In this document: piece after piece, positions 32,446-40,935 of the stretch
Layout: the number at the start of each line of letters is the position of its first letter
Position numbering within the stretch: position 1 is the stretch's first letter
Assembly: GCA_015066045.1 (NCBI GenBank)
Contig: SVPD01000015.1
Span: 1 to 49,647, forward strand
Length of the DNA stretch: 49,647 bases
Direction of reading: 5' to 3'
Source: Oscillospiraceae bacterium
Lineage (GTDB): Bacteria; Bacillota; Clostridia; Oscillospirales; Acutalibacteraceae
The notes under the pieces: model-generated
What the model was told of the DNA's origin: nothing
Databases searched by the model: none
Seen by the model: only the letters and a program-made list of their open reading frames with translations
Position numbers and translations under genes: made by a program

Positions 32446-33651
32446 TCAGTTTTTCATCAGTGTTACCAGCACCTCTGTCATTTTTTCCATAGACTGCACG
32501 GGAATAAACTCGTGAATGCCGTGGAAATTGGCGCCGCCGGTAGAAAGATTAGGACAGGGAAGCCCCATAAAGGAAAGCCTTGCCCCGTCGGTGCCGCCTC
32601 TTATGGGCACTATCATCGGCTCCACACCGGAAGCCCTCATAGCCTCGGCGGCCTTATCGATGATGTGCATAACGGGGAGGATTTTCTCCTTCATATTATA
32701 GTAGCTGTCCTTTATCTCAGCCTCGAAGGTGCTCTCACCGTAAACACCGTTAAGGTAGGAAACAAGGTCTGCCATAAACTTCTTTCTGCTGAGGAATTTC
32801 TCCATTGAGTGGTCACGGATAATAAAGCTCAGCTCAGCCAGAGTTTCGTCACCCTTCATATCGCAGAGATGATAAAAGCCCTCATAGCCCTCGGTGTGTG
32901 CGGGAGTTTCCGCTGCGGGCATCCTGCTGATAAGCTCCGCCGCTAAAAGAGAAGCGTTTTTCATTTTATTCTTCGCACTGCCGGGATGGATATTGATTCC
33001 GTGAATTTTTATCACTGCCGAGGCGGCGTTGAAGTTTTCGTATTCTATCTCGCCCAGCTCGCCTCCGTCCACTGTATATGCCCAATCACAGGCAAATCTT
33101 TCCACATCGAAGCGGTCGGCGCCTCTGCCTATCTCCTCGTCGGGAGTGATGGCTACGGCTATTCTTCCGTGGCTGATTTCGGGATGTGAGACAAGATATT
33201 CACAGGCGGTAAAAATTTCCGCTATGCCTGCCTTATCGTCCGAGCCGAGAAGTGTGGTGCCGTCGGTGGTGATAATGTCACATCCGACATACCTTCCGAG
33301 ATAAGGAAAATCCTTTACTCTGATGCTCACGCTTTCACTGAGTCTGATGTCTCCGCCCTCATAGTGTACGGTCTGAGGCTTTATTCCGTCGCCCTTTACT
33401 GCCGGTGCCGTATCCATATGCGCGATAAAGCCTACAGAGGGCTCATTTTCTCTGCCCGCAGTGGCAGGCAGTACACCGTAAACATAGCCGTTTCCGTCGA
33501 GGGTTACCTCACTCAGACCGATGCTTTTCAGCTCCTCGGCCAGATATTTGCCCAGAATCAGCTGACTTTCCGTAGAGGGGCAGCTTTCACTGCTTTCGTC
33601 TGAATTGGTGCCGAAGGAAACGTATTTTAAAAATCTTTCACTTACCGTCAT
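32446..33651 (-). CDS. pepT: Peptidase T (tripeptide aminopeptidase)
   Basis: 401 residues from ATG 33651. GAGGA just upstream overlaps the stop of the transporter gene, and an in-frame GTG at 33666 is less likely. M20B metallopeptidase motifs: FIAHMDTAPA (zinc His and Asp), TLLGSDDKAGIAE, ITPDEEIGRGADRFD (general-base Glu and zinc ligand), NIHPGSAKNKM and, near the end, GGTDGARLSFMGLPCPN with FHGIHEFI. It releases the N-terminal residue of tripeptides in the cytoplasm. One base separates it from the transporter stop, so the two are coupled, suggesting joint uptake and use of a nutrient. Confidence 0.96.
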   Translation of the reverse strand: MTVSERFLKYVSFGTNSDESSESCPSTESQLILGKYLAEELKSIGLSEVTLDGNGYVYGVLPATAGRENEPSVGFIAHMDTAPAVKGDGIKPQTVHYEGGDIRLSESVSIRVKDFPYLGRYVGCDIITTDGTTLLGSDDKAGIAEIFTACEYLVSHPEISHGRIAVAITPDEEIGRGADRFDVERFACDWAYTVDGGELGEIEYENFNAASAVIKIHGINIHPGSAKNKMKNASLLAAELISRMPAAETPAHTEGYEGFYHLCDMKGDETLAELSFIIRDHSMEKFLSRKKFMADLVSYLNGVYGESTFEAEIKDSYYNMKEKILPVMHIIDKAAEAMRASGVEPMIVPIRGGTDGARLSFMGLPCPNLSTGGANFHGIHEFIPVQSMEKMTEVLVTLMKN

Positions 33652-33652
33652 T

Positions 33653-35050
33653 TCAGTTTTCCTCACTTTTTTTCTTATGCTCCTCTATCTGAGCGGTAAC
33701 CTTCTTATCGTTATAAAGCACGAAGCAGATTACGGACAGGAGGCTGAAAATACCTGCAAAAACACCGGTGAGCTTCACGCCCTGCAATCCTACGCTTTCA
33801 CCCGAGGCTGCACCGATGGCAAGAATGCTGGAAACGCCCATCATGGCCACGGCTGAGCATACCTTTTCGATAAAGGTTTTAACCGCTGAAAAGATACCCT
33901 CACGGTTTACTCCGTTCACCAGACAGTCCTGCTGGATAATGTCGGAAATAACCGACTGAGGCAGAATGTTTATGGCGGCGAAGGGGAAGGAAACGATGAC
34001 ACCCATACCGAGACCTATGAAAAGCTCCTTACCCGGAGCAAGAGCTGCAATTTTATCTCCGAAATAGATGAGGCCGAACACGGCGGTAAACACCACCGCT
34101 GCGATAACGAGAGGAATCTTTTTGTTATACTTACGGCTGATTCTGATAATAAGCGGGAACAGGCATATAGCCACTGCTATGGCGCAGAGCATTACAAGGA
34201 AGGACTGGGACTCGGGCACATTCAGCAGCATGGTTATGTAATAAAGCATAGCCGTCTGGAAAAAGGCCATGGACACGCCTACGAAAAGATCGCCGAGGCT
34301 GAAAATAACATACTGTCTGTTTCTGAAAACCATACCGAAGGATTTAAGCATAGACTCTTTGGGCTTTACGTTTGCCTCTACATAATCCTTTTCCTCGAAG
34401 GCATAGGCACTCAGAAGCAGGCACACTATACCGATAGCGGCAAATACCGTGAACACCGCACGCCATGCCCAAAGAGGTGAAAGGCCTGCATTTTTCAGTA
34501 TATCCACGAAGAGCGTGGCTGCATACATAAAGGAGCTCGAGCCCATAAAGAACACGGTGCTGATACCGTAGTAGCCTACTCTTACCTTGGCATCGGGGAT
34601 GATTTCGGGAACGAGAGCATTACGGGGAATGAAAAAGAAGGTGTATGCGGCGTAATAGGTGACAAGGAAGAAGCCTACCCACACTGCATTGAGTGCAGAG
34701 CCCTGCTCAAAGGGAGCGTAGAAAATAAGTATAACGGACAGAGCATAGGGCAGAGCAGCATATCTGAGGAAGGGCATACGTCTGCCCTTTTTATGAGTGC
34801 ATTTGTCGGACATAGATGCTACCAGAGGATCTGTGACCGCATCGACTATTTTACCCAATGCGGTGATAAAGGCCATAATGGTGATAAAGCCTAAAAATTT
34901 ATTGTCGGGCAGTAAAGTAGGAAGACCGCTTTTCGCCGTAGGCTGAAAGAAATACAGGAGATAATTGCTTATCATACCCGTAAACAGACCTTTGGCTATA
35001 TCAGCCAGGCAATAGCGGTACATTTTTCTTTTTGGTAATTGTTTAGTCAT
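33653..35050 (-). CDS. GPH-family (MelB-like) cation/sugar symporter
   Basis: 465 residues from ATG 35050 (AAAGGAG upstream); a longer frame to 35110 lacks a ribosome site. Twelve predicted membrane segments. Family signs are ALGKIVDAVTDPLVASMSDK (helix II Asp pair used in cation binding), KKGRRMPFL after helix II, and the IIPDAKVRVGYYGIS loop. Members carry melibiose, glucuronides, xylosides or similar with Na+ or H+. Coupling to pepT is unusual for a sugar carrier, and a dipeptide- or muropeptide-like substrate is conceivable but unsupported. Confidence 0.88.
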   Translation of the reverse strand: MTKQLPKRKMYRYCLADIAKGLFTGMISNYLLYFFQPTAKSGLPTLLPDNKFLGFITIMAFITALGKIVDAVTDPLVASMSDKCTHKKGRRMPFLRYAALPYALSVILIFYAPFEQGSALNAVWVGFFLVTYYAAYTFFFIPRNALVPEIIPDAKVRVGYYGISTVFFMGSSSFMYAATLFVDILKNAGLSPLWAWRAVFTVFAAIGIVCLLLSAYAFEEKDYVEANVKPKESMLKSFGMVFRNRQYVIFSLGDLFVGVSMAFFQTAMLYYITMLLNVPESQSFLVMLCAIAVAICLFPLIIRISRKYNKKIPLVIAAVVFTAVFGLIYFGDKIAALAPGKELFIGLGMGVIVSFPFAAINILPQSVISDIIQQDCLVNGVNREGIFSAVKTFIEKVCSAVAMMGVSSILAIGAASGESVGLQGVKLTGVFAGIFSLLSVICFVLYNDKKVTAQIEEHKKKSEEN

Positions 35051-35213
35051 AAGGTTAGCTCCTTTCAGATAAATATAGATAATAATAGCACAATGCGACA
35101 GGTTTTGCAAGGCAAAAGACTAATCATCTTATGCCTTATTCACACCTTATTAACATTTAATTCCCAAAATATGCTATTATACAAGTGAATAAATGCAAAA
35201 GGAGAATTAACGT

Positions 35214-36776
35214 ATGAAAAAATTACTTTCCTTGGCTCTTGCACTTCTGATAGCCTTCAGCTGCTGCGCCGTCGCATTCCCTGCCGGTGCTGCCGTGTTC
35301 GAAACAGAAAACGGTGTTCAGGTGGAAATGGCACCCTTCCTTTACAAATCCACCGCCTATCAGATGGAATTCCCCAGCCATCAGTCCTATGAAATCAAAG
35401 AGAAAAGCACTCCGGGACACTATACCATCTCCCGTGAAATCAATGATCTTGCCTACACCTTTATCTTCCCTGCCGGAACGACAAAAATAGAATGCAACGT
35501 ATCCTTAGACGGTGAAACGGACTGGAGAGGCTTCCGCATCAATTCCGACGATAATGCAAACTACTGGGAAAAGGATGAGCAGGGCAATGCAGACCTTACC
35601 AAGCCCCTCACCTTCAGACGTATCGAGGAAATCGCCGAGCGTGACGAATACGGCGTTCTTTACAGAGATTATCTGAACACCGCCGATGCAGAGGGCTTCA
35701 GAGATTATGACAAGATCTACTGGAGACTCCGCTACACCTGTAACGGCGAGGAATTTGCAGAATACTTTGATGTGAAGCTTTACGATTATGACCAGGCTGA
35801 AAAGCAGTCGCTCAAGGCCGTAAACTTCAATGTATCCGGTCTCCCCTTCGCTATTCTCGGCGGTAATAATGTAGCCGCCAATCAGGCAGTAGTCGCCGGA
35901 TATCTTTCAGGAAACGACTTTGATATCGCTGCCGTTCAGGAGGATTTCGGCTTCCATAAAAATCTGGCAGAAAACCTCACCGGCTTCGACTATCTCACAA
36001 ATCATACAGGCACCATCCCCGGCGGTGACGGACTTAATATCTTCACCAAGGGTATGCCCATATATAACGAAACCCGAGTAGAATGGGAGGAGTCCTGCGG
36101 TATTCTCTCCGACGGCTCCGATGCGCTCACTCCCAAAGGCTTCGTCTACACGGTTATCGATGCCGGAAACGGTGTTTACATCGATTTTTATAACCTTCAC
36201 GCCGACGCTTACGGCGGAGACGGCTCCAAGGCCGCCAGAACCGCTCAGTTCAGGCAGCTTGCCGAGTTTATAGAGGCACGCTCAGCCGAAACCGACAGAC
36301 CTGTAATCGTAACCGGTGACTTCAACTACCATTTACACGGCCGTGAAGAAAACGATTCACTCTATAACATCCTCTGCAAGGAACTCGGCTTCAGTGATGC
36401 ATGGGTAGAGTATCACAACGGCGGCGACTACTTCAATATGCACGAATGGTACGCCACAGGTCTTGCCTCATGGGGCAACTGGGACTCAGTAGAAAGATTT
36501 ATGTACAGAGCAGGCGGCGGTGTGGATATCAACGTAGCTGATTTCAGATATGTGGATGTAACCGACGATAGCGGCAAGGCTGTCTCTGACCACGCTGCAG
36601 CAGAATGCGACTTCACACTTATCAAAACCGAGGACTTCACCGAAGCCTCACAGAACCTTGAGACAGTCGGTGCCGACACCTTCGGCTTCATGCGTCAGGT
36701 AATCTGGTTCTTCAAGGCTCTGATTATGGTTCTTTCAGACCTCAACAACCTCCCTGAGCTGCTTAAGGAATTATAA
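35214..36776 (+). CDS. Secreted endonuclease/exonuclease/phosphatase-family protein
   Basis: 520 residues. Signal peptide (about 1-27, cleavage near PAGAA), an N-terminal beta-rich domain of about 170 residues that I do not recognise, then an EEP domain: KAVNFNVSGLPF, DIAAVQEDF (metal Glu), YNLHADAY, VIVTGDFNYH (Asp and Asn) and the closing SDHAAAECDF (catalytic Asp-His). EEP members include DNase I, sphingomyelinase and inositol phosphatases, and the substrate is not clear. A hydrophobic C-terminal helix (QVIWFFKALIMVL) may keep it at the membrane. GGAG precedes the ATG. Confidence 0.88.
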   Translation: MKKLLSLALALLIAFSCCAVAFPAGAAVFETENGVQVEMAPFLYKSTAYQMEFPSHQSYEIKEKSTPGHYTISREINDLAYTFIFPAGTTKIECNVSLDGETDWRGFRINSDDNANYWEKDEQGNADLTKPLTFRRIEEIAERDEYGVLYRDYLNTADAEGFRDYDKIYWRLRYTCNGEEFAEYFDVKLYDYDQAEKQSLKAVNFNVSGLPFAILGGNNVAANQAVVAGYLSGNDFDIAAVQEDFGFHKNLAENLTGFDYLTNHTGTIPGGDGLNIFTKGMPIYNETRVEWEESCGILSDGSDALTPKGFVYTVIDAGNGVYIDFYNLHADAYGGDGSKAARTAQFRQLAEFIEARSAETDRPVIVTGDFNYHLHGREENDSLYNILCKELGFSDAWVEYHNGGDYFNMHEWYATGLASWGNWDSVERFMYRAGGGVDINVADFRYVDVTDDSGKAVSDHAAAECDFTLIKTEDFTEASQNLETVGADTFGFMRQVIWFFKALIMVLSDLNNLPELLKEL

Positions 36777-36794
36777 TAAAGCGTAAAATAAACC

Positions 36795-37085
36795 GTCACC
36801 CTTGGGTGGCACTTCATAAGGAAGTTAAGGTTTTTTTGGCTATTTTCCGCTTTGACATTGCGAAAAACCACCGTAATACGCAAGTATTGCGGTGGTTTTG
36901 TCACTTCATCAAACCAAAAAAATATCTCAATAAAAACTGCTTTGCACCTTAAAATTCAGATAGTTTTGATGAAGAACAAGGCAAAAAGCGCAGTAATCCT
37001 TGCGGATTACGAGCATTTTTAACACAGTTATTCGCAAAAATAGCGAAATTTAAGGCTTAAATTCCTTATGATGTGTCGCCCTTAA
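36795..37085. repeat. MITE-like element with imperfect terminal inverted repeats
   Basis: The left end near 36800-36850 (with CATAAGGAAGTTAAG, then GCTATTTT) is matched in reverse at 37030-37080 (revcomp CATAAGGAATTTAAG, then CGCTATTTT). The interior holds two hairpins with GCAA/TTGC loops (36864-36899 and around 36993-37010). There is no open frame of note. It probably marks the left border zone of the island. Confidence 0.5.
36864..36899. terminator. Very strong hairpin with GCAA tetraloop
   Basis: 16-bp stem AAAACCACCGTAATAC/GTATTGCGGTGGTTTT (one G-U), GCAA loop, A-tract on one side and TTTT on the other. It terminates the EEP gene and works in both directions. Confidence 0.85.
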
Positions 37086-37097
37086 GCTGCTATTTTC

Positions 37098-37337
37098 TGG
37101 TCGAGGCGACAGGGTGCGGGTGTCCGGTGGACACCTCTGTGCATAGCACAGAAGCACCGACCGAGGCGGCAGCCGAGACTTCGAACCTGCGGCCCTCTCG
37201 GTTTCGCCGCCACCTTGCGGTTCCCAAAATCCGTTACTCGCTGCTCGCTTCGTCGGATTTTGACCGCTGCGCCATCCTCACCTCGCTTTATCTCCCGCAG
37301 GGAGCGCTTCGGTGACGATGCCCAAAGCAGATGCGCT
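37098..37337 (-). pseudogene. Fragmented tRNA-Pro copy split by palindromic inserts (island junction)
   Basis: Three blocks match the intact tRNA-Pro at 43119-43195 in order and orientation: 37098-37113 (16 nt, CCA end and acceptor), 37180-37198 (19 nt, T-loop to variable region) and 37321-37337 (17 nt, anticodon loop to D arm). The inserts between them are palindromic: GTGTCC/GGACAC and CTGTGC/GCACAG inside a GGTGC/GCACC stem at about 37113-37158, and CAAAATCCG/CGGATTTTG at about 37224-37262. The 5' part of the tRNA is absent, so no functional tRNA is made. Confidence 0.65.
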
Positions 37338-39258
37338 TTGCTCGCAATAAAAAAAGCAGCAACCTTTCAGCTGCTACTTTTTCTGGTCGAGCGGGTGGAG
37401 ATGAATCCGAACCTTCAGTTAAAAAATTATTCTCTTTTTTAAAAGGTATTCTTTTTGTACCGTCCTTGTAATTAAGCGTAAGTTCAATACAGTCATCAAA
37501 AACAATCACACGGTTTACAAAAGAATCAATCAGCCTTCGCCTGTATTCAAGAAAATCAGTATCGTAGCTTCTCATTTTATCAAACCAATCACGCAGTTGC
37601 ATTTCTGTTAATTGCGGTCTGCCGATTCTCTCACGGGCTAGCATTATTTCAACCTCTTCTTTTCTGCTCTCAAGCTCTTCAAGTCTTTGCCTTGTGGATG
37701 AAGTATAAATACCGTCCTGAATAGCATTGAGCATATTGTTGATTTGTTTTTCGATATGGGATAAATCTTTTTCCAATCTTGGTATGTTTGTGTTTTCTTT
37801 TGAATATTCTTCAAGAATTATTCTGATGAGCTTCTCTGTTTTAAGATTATCATTAAGAAATTCCTTTACTTCCGATAAAACTGTATCCTCGATCCAATCT
37901 TTCTTAACTGCCTTTTTCTTACAACCTTTATCATAGTCAGAGGTGAGACAGATATTTTCTGCAATAGTCATTGGCATAAAGGTGTAATCCTGAAATACGG
38001 GTGCAAAAAGGTCAAAGAAATCACTTTTTGAAATATCCTTACTGCTAATACCGTTAACAAGAATTTCACCCTCACTCGGGTAGTACAAGCCACAAAGAAG
38101 CTTCACGGCTGTAGTTTTACCTGCACCGTTTTCGCCGACGATAGCAATGTTTTCTCCTGCATTTACTTTAAAGGACATATTTTTTATGGTACTTTCCTCA
38201 GCGGCAGGGTACATGAAGGAAACATTTTTGAACTCGATTGATGTTACATCACTGAGCTTATGTGCTGTCTTGCCATTATCGTTTTCATCCTCAGCCTCGG
38301 TAAAGTCACGGAAAGCCTGGCAGTCATTACAGCAACGCTCTAAGTCTGAAACGCATATAACAAGGTTCATAATCCAGTTTGAAAAGCCCGTAATGATACC
38401 GAAATAGAAGATAAAATCTGAAACGCTGAGTTCATTCTTGTAAACGAGGTAAACAAGATAGGCATAGGCAACAAGTTCTCTTATCATATTGAGAAAAGCT
38501 CTTGTGCCGCTGACATTAAAGCTCTGACGCATATACTTTCCCGTTATCTTCTGAAGCTCATAAACAAACTTGGCATAGGCAGAAATGAAGTAGTCTGAAA
38601 AGCCGTAAAGTCTGATATCCTTTGCGGCGGTGTTATCCTTGCTCAACTCGTAATAGTAATCAAGCTTTACAAAAATACTGCCTCTTGCTCTTTTAACATT
38701 CTTCTCTTTTTCGTTGAGATAACGAAGCAGGAAAAACTCTCCCACACAAGTAAGAAGTATGAGCAGAATCATCATAATATTGATTTTGTAAATGAGTGTA
38801 AGAGAAGTTATTACACCGAGAACACAAACGAGAAAAGCATTGCAAAGAGTAATAAAGTACGCCGAGGAAGACCAATAGCTTCGGTAAAATTCCATGGCTA
38901 TTTTATTCTTTTCTCTGCCCTCAAGGCTTTCAATGTTTATGTAGTCAGTATGTATGTTTTTCTTAAAAGCCATAACCGCATAGCGCATACGGATTACTCT
39001 TGCGCTGCCCTGTAAAAGCTCATTGAGAAACGGATCAAGCCAGGTTGTAACGGTAACAAGCACGCTTAAAAGTGCCACTATCAAGGTAAGCTTACCGACG
39101 GTAACGCCCTCATTTATGCAGTCAATCATTGCTTTAGGGATAAAGGCTGTTATGATAGGAAGAAAAACCATAGCGGGAACTCTTACAGCAAAGTACAAAA
39201 GGCTTTTCTTGTCCCACTCTATCCAGTTTTTAATCATATACTTTAAGTTGTCTTTCAT
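37288..39258 (-). pseudogene. ABC exporter truncated and fused to serine recombinase tail
   Basis: One 656-residue open frame of two unrelated parts. Residues 1-443 are an ABC exporter half: membrane domain (about 1-320) and the start of the nucleotide-binding domain with Walker A GENGAGKTT (375-383) and Q-loop VFQDY (421-425). At about residue 444 (near base 37930) it switches to KGCKKKAVKKDWIED, the post-zinc-ribbon part of a large serine recombinase, continuing through its coiled coil (490-545) and the end near NYKDGTKRIPF (597-606). The signature motif, Walker B and H-loop of the transporter are gone, so it cannot hydrolyse ATP normally. The C-terminal 40 residues read through tRNA-like debris. 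AAGGAG precedes the ATG. Confidence 0.85.
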
Positions 39259-39358
39259 TAAATCAACTCCTTGTATTAAACTTCCGTGTTAAAAAATAAC
39301 GGCCACTTCCGTTTCAAGGGTGCGATAATTTTGACACGGCCAAGCAGAATCAGGTGGG

Positions 39359-39730
39359 TTAAGTCCTTCTTCTGCCGGCACCCATAAAACAAAAAAGTGT
39401 GTGCAAACCGAAGTTCTGCACACACGAAAAATGCAAATACAGTGCAATTTCGTGGCATTTCAAGTCCTTGAAGAATTCGCCGGAATCGGTAAAAAAGTTT
39501 TCGTGTATTACCGCTAATCTGTCAACTTCATAGTGTGCACCTGTTTCTTCAAATACTTCACGAACAACAGCGTCTTCGGCTTTTTCTCCCATATGTATAC
39601 CTCCGCCAACGGAATAGAAATAATCCGCTTTTGAATTGCTTGCCAATAAGACACAATCATTTTCAACAATGATTGCAGCAGCACGGTATCTGAACCAATT
39701 GTTTTCTTTTGTAAATCCGCAATCGAACAT
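39359..39730 (-). pseudogene. NUDIX hydrolase, 3' end lost
   Basis: 123 residues. The Nudix box is complete (GGGIHMGEKAEDAVVREVFEETG, Glu residues in place), so the catalytic loop survives. After HEIALYLHF (about residue 100) the frame runs into unrelated sequence, including the terminator hairpin at 39391-39425, and ends in a basic tail. Relatives are usually about 30-50 residues longer, with the last strand and helix of the fold. It therefore seems truncated by the same rearrangement that brought the downstream repeat sequence. It follows the SWIM gene by 27 bases and was the last gene of the attenuated operon. Confidence 0.7.
39391..39425 (-). terminator. Terminator of the acetyltransferase-SWIM-NUDIX operon
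   Basis: The minus strand reads GTGTGTGCA, 11-nt loop, TGCACACAC, then TTTTTTG. It lies inside the open frame of the truncated NUDIX gene. Confidence 0.8.
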
Positions 39731-39757
39731 TTTTCATTTCTCACTTTCAAATAATTT

Positions 39758-40213
39758 TTACAACCATTCATCAACAAATCTTTCAAACTGCCACTCCGGG
39801 CCCTCAAAAAGAAATTGCAATAACGCTTGTTTTAAATCGTCTTTAGACATACTTTGCACAGTGTTAATAACATTGTCACAAAGCTCCTCAAATTCCTGCT
39901 CTCTTTGTTCTTCTTCAGCTTCGTATTCTTCAAGCTGCCTTTTATAATCTTCTGCTTCATCAGGAAAAGCAGTAAAATATACCGCCATCATATGTTTGCA
40001 TATTCTTCTGCCATTAGCAAAAGGACAGTCACAAACTGAGGTTTTAGGTTTGTTGATATTAAGATGTACTTTATACGGCTTTTCTTCACTGCCTTGTACA
40101 AAGGCTTCATATTCAGTGTCGCTGATTTTGATAAGTTGCGAAACCTTATCATTAAGAAAATAGTCATAGCCTCGATAAATTGATTTTCCGCTTGCACTTG
40201 TAAATATACTCAT
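39758..40213 (-). CDS. SWIM zinc-finger protein
   Basis: 151 residues from ATG 40213 (AAGGGAG upstream); the longer frame is unsupported. The SWIM finger is CDCPFANGRRICKHMMAVYF, with ligands Cys61, Cys63, Cys72 and His74. The N-terminal part opens with SGKSIYRGYDYF, as in other bacterial SWIM proteins. A Glu/Gln-rich helix (about 90-115) follows. SWIM domains bind DNA or protein, and this stand-alone form has no assigned role. It is 13 bases after the acetyltransferase gene and shares its regulated promoter. Confidence 0.85.
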   Translation of the reverse strand: MSIFTSASGKSIYRGYDYFLNDKVSQLIKISDTEYEAFVQGSEEKPYKVHLNINKPKTSVCDCPFANGRRICKHMMAVYFTAFPDEAEDYKRQLEEYEAEEEQREQEFEELCDNVINTVQSMSKDDLKQALLQFLFEGPEWQFERFVDEWL

Positions 40214-40226
40214 AGTTTTTCTCCCT

Positions 40227-40724
40227 TTAGACTTCTTTCTCATATATGTACAAATTGTTTTCAGGTGATTTCTCTCCACTGTTCGTAAAACCTACCGCAC
40301 TCCAAAAAGGCTCACCCGTAACAGGGTCGGCGGTCAGCCAAATGTTACTGACACCTTTTGATTTGAATATATTTTCAAGATGTTTGTAATTCTCTCTGCC
40401 GTAACCATTTCTTCTATATTCAGGCTTAATATAAAACTCCATTACATAGCCCCAACCGGGGCGTACATAGCCTCGGTGCTCCTCACGGTCAATCTTGCCG
40501 TAAACAAAGCCGATTAAGTATTCACCGAGATAGCAAAGTTCAACAAATCGGTCTTTATCCTCGGCTATATCGACAATGCTTGCAATAAACTTTTTCAGCG
40601 TTTCTTCGGGTGTTTCTCTACCTACATTGCGGTCAAGTTCCTGACAATAGGGAAGCATTATGCTTTCTAGGGGTTTGTGATACTTTCTCTTGTTTTTTAC
40701 CGTTACAAATTTTAATTCATTCAT
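40227..40724 (-). CDS. GNAT-family N-acetyltransferase
   Basis: 165 residues, one GNAT domain. The acetyl-CoA loop is PEYRRNGYGRENYKHLE (RRNGYG at 104-109), preceded by the strand GYVMEFYIKP and followed by NIWLTADPVTGEPFWSAVGF. The substrate is not predictable. The gene is preceded by a strong promoter (40892-40920), an 18-codon leader peptide and a terminator hairpin, an arrangement known for drug-inducible resistance genes, so acetylation of an antibiotic or other ribosome inhibitor is a reasonable guess. It is followed closely by the SWIM gene. Confidence 0.88.
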   Translation of the reverse strand: MNELKFVTVKNKRKYHKPLESIMLPYCQELDRNVGRETPEETLKKFIASIVDIAEDKDRFVELCYLGEYLIGFVYGKIDREEHRGYVRPGWGYVMEFYIKPEYRRNGYGRENYKHLENIFKSKGVSNIWLTADPVTGEPFWSAVGFTNSGEKSPENNLYIYEKEV

Positions 40725-40745
40725 TACTGTACCTCTTTCATAAAA

Positions 40746-40783
40746 TAAAAAATGCGTCTCTGACTGTGAAATCAGAAACGCAT
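40746..40783 (-). terminator. Attenuator hairpin between leader peptide and acetyltransferase
   Basis: The minus strand reads ATGCGTTTCTGA, 8-nt loop, TCAGAGACGCAT, then TTTTTTATTTT. It lies between the leader stop (40804) and the acetyltransferase start (40724). Confidence 0.85.
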
Positions 40784-40803
40784 AAATCCGTATAAAAGAA
40801 GTA

Positions 40804-40860
40804 TTATTTGCAAACGGACAAAACGGTAGCTGACTTCACTAAGTAAATTCTTTTCATCAT
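40804..40860 (-). CDS. 18-residue leader peptide of the acetyltransferase operon
   Basis: Reads MMKRIYLVKSATVLSVCK and stops. It has an excellent ribosome site (AGGCAGGTGG, 5 bases from the ATG), better than many full genes in the window. It starts about 30 bases after the -10 box and ends 20 bases before the attenuator stem. By analogy with erm, cat, msr and similar leaders, a ribosome stalled on it could change folding downstream and allow transcription into the acetyltransferase gene. That analogy is inference. The second Met codon is an alternative start. Confidence 0.75.
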   Translation of the reverse strand: MMKRIYLVKSATVLSVCK

Positions 40861-40891
40861 TTTGTCCACCTGCCTTTCAAATGTTTTTATA

Positions 40892-40920
40892 AGTATAGCA
40901 CCGACAGGGTGAAAAGTCAA
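40892..40920 (-). promoter_or_regulatory. Strong promoter of the leader-peptide operon
   Basis: The minus strand reads TTGACT (40920-40915), 17 nt, TATACT (40897-40892). Confidence 0.88.
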
Positions 40921-40935
40921 TATTTTACAGTGTTG

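Noticed and set aside
37384-37420. Second tRNA-like 3' end (TGGTCGAGCGGGTGG with a T-loop-like TTCGGAT)
   Set aside because: Spacing from T-loop to CCA is 5 bases too long and the T-stem does not pair, so it is not a tRNA. It may still be an old att remnant.
39276-39458. 60-residue minus frame ending in KIIAPLKRKWPLFF
   Set aside because: It overlaps the terminator and the truncated NUDIX frame. The sequence looks like a dispersed repeat that happens to be open, without a ribosome site.
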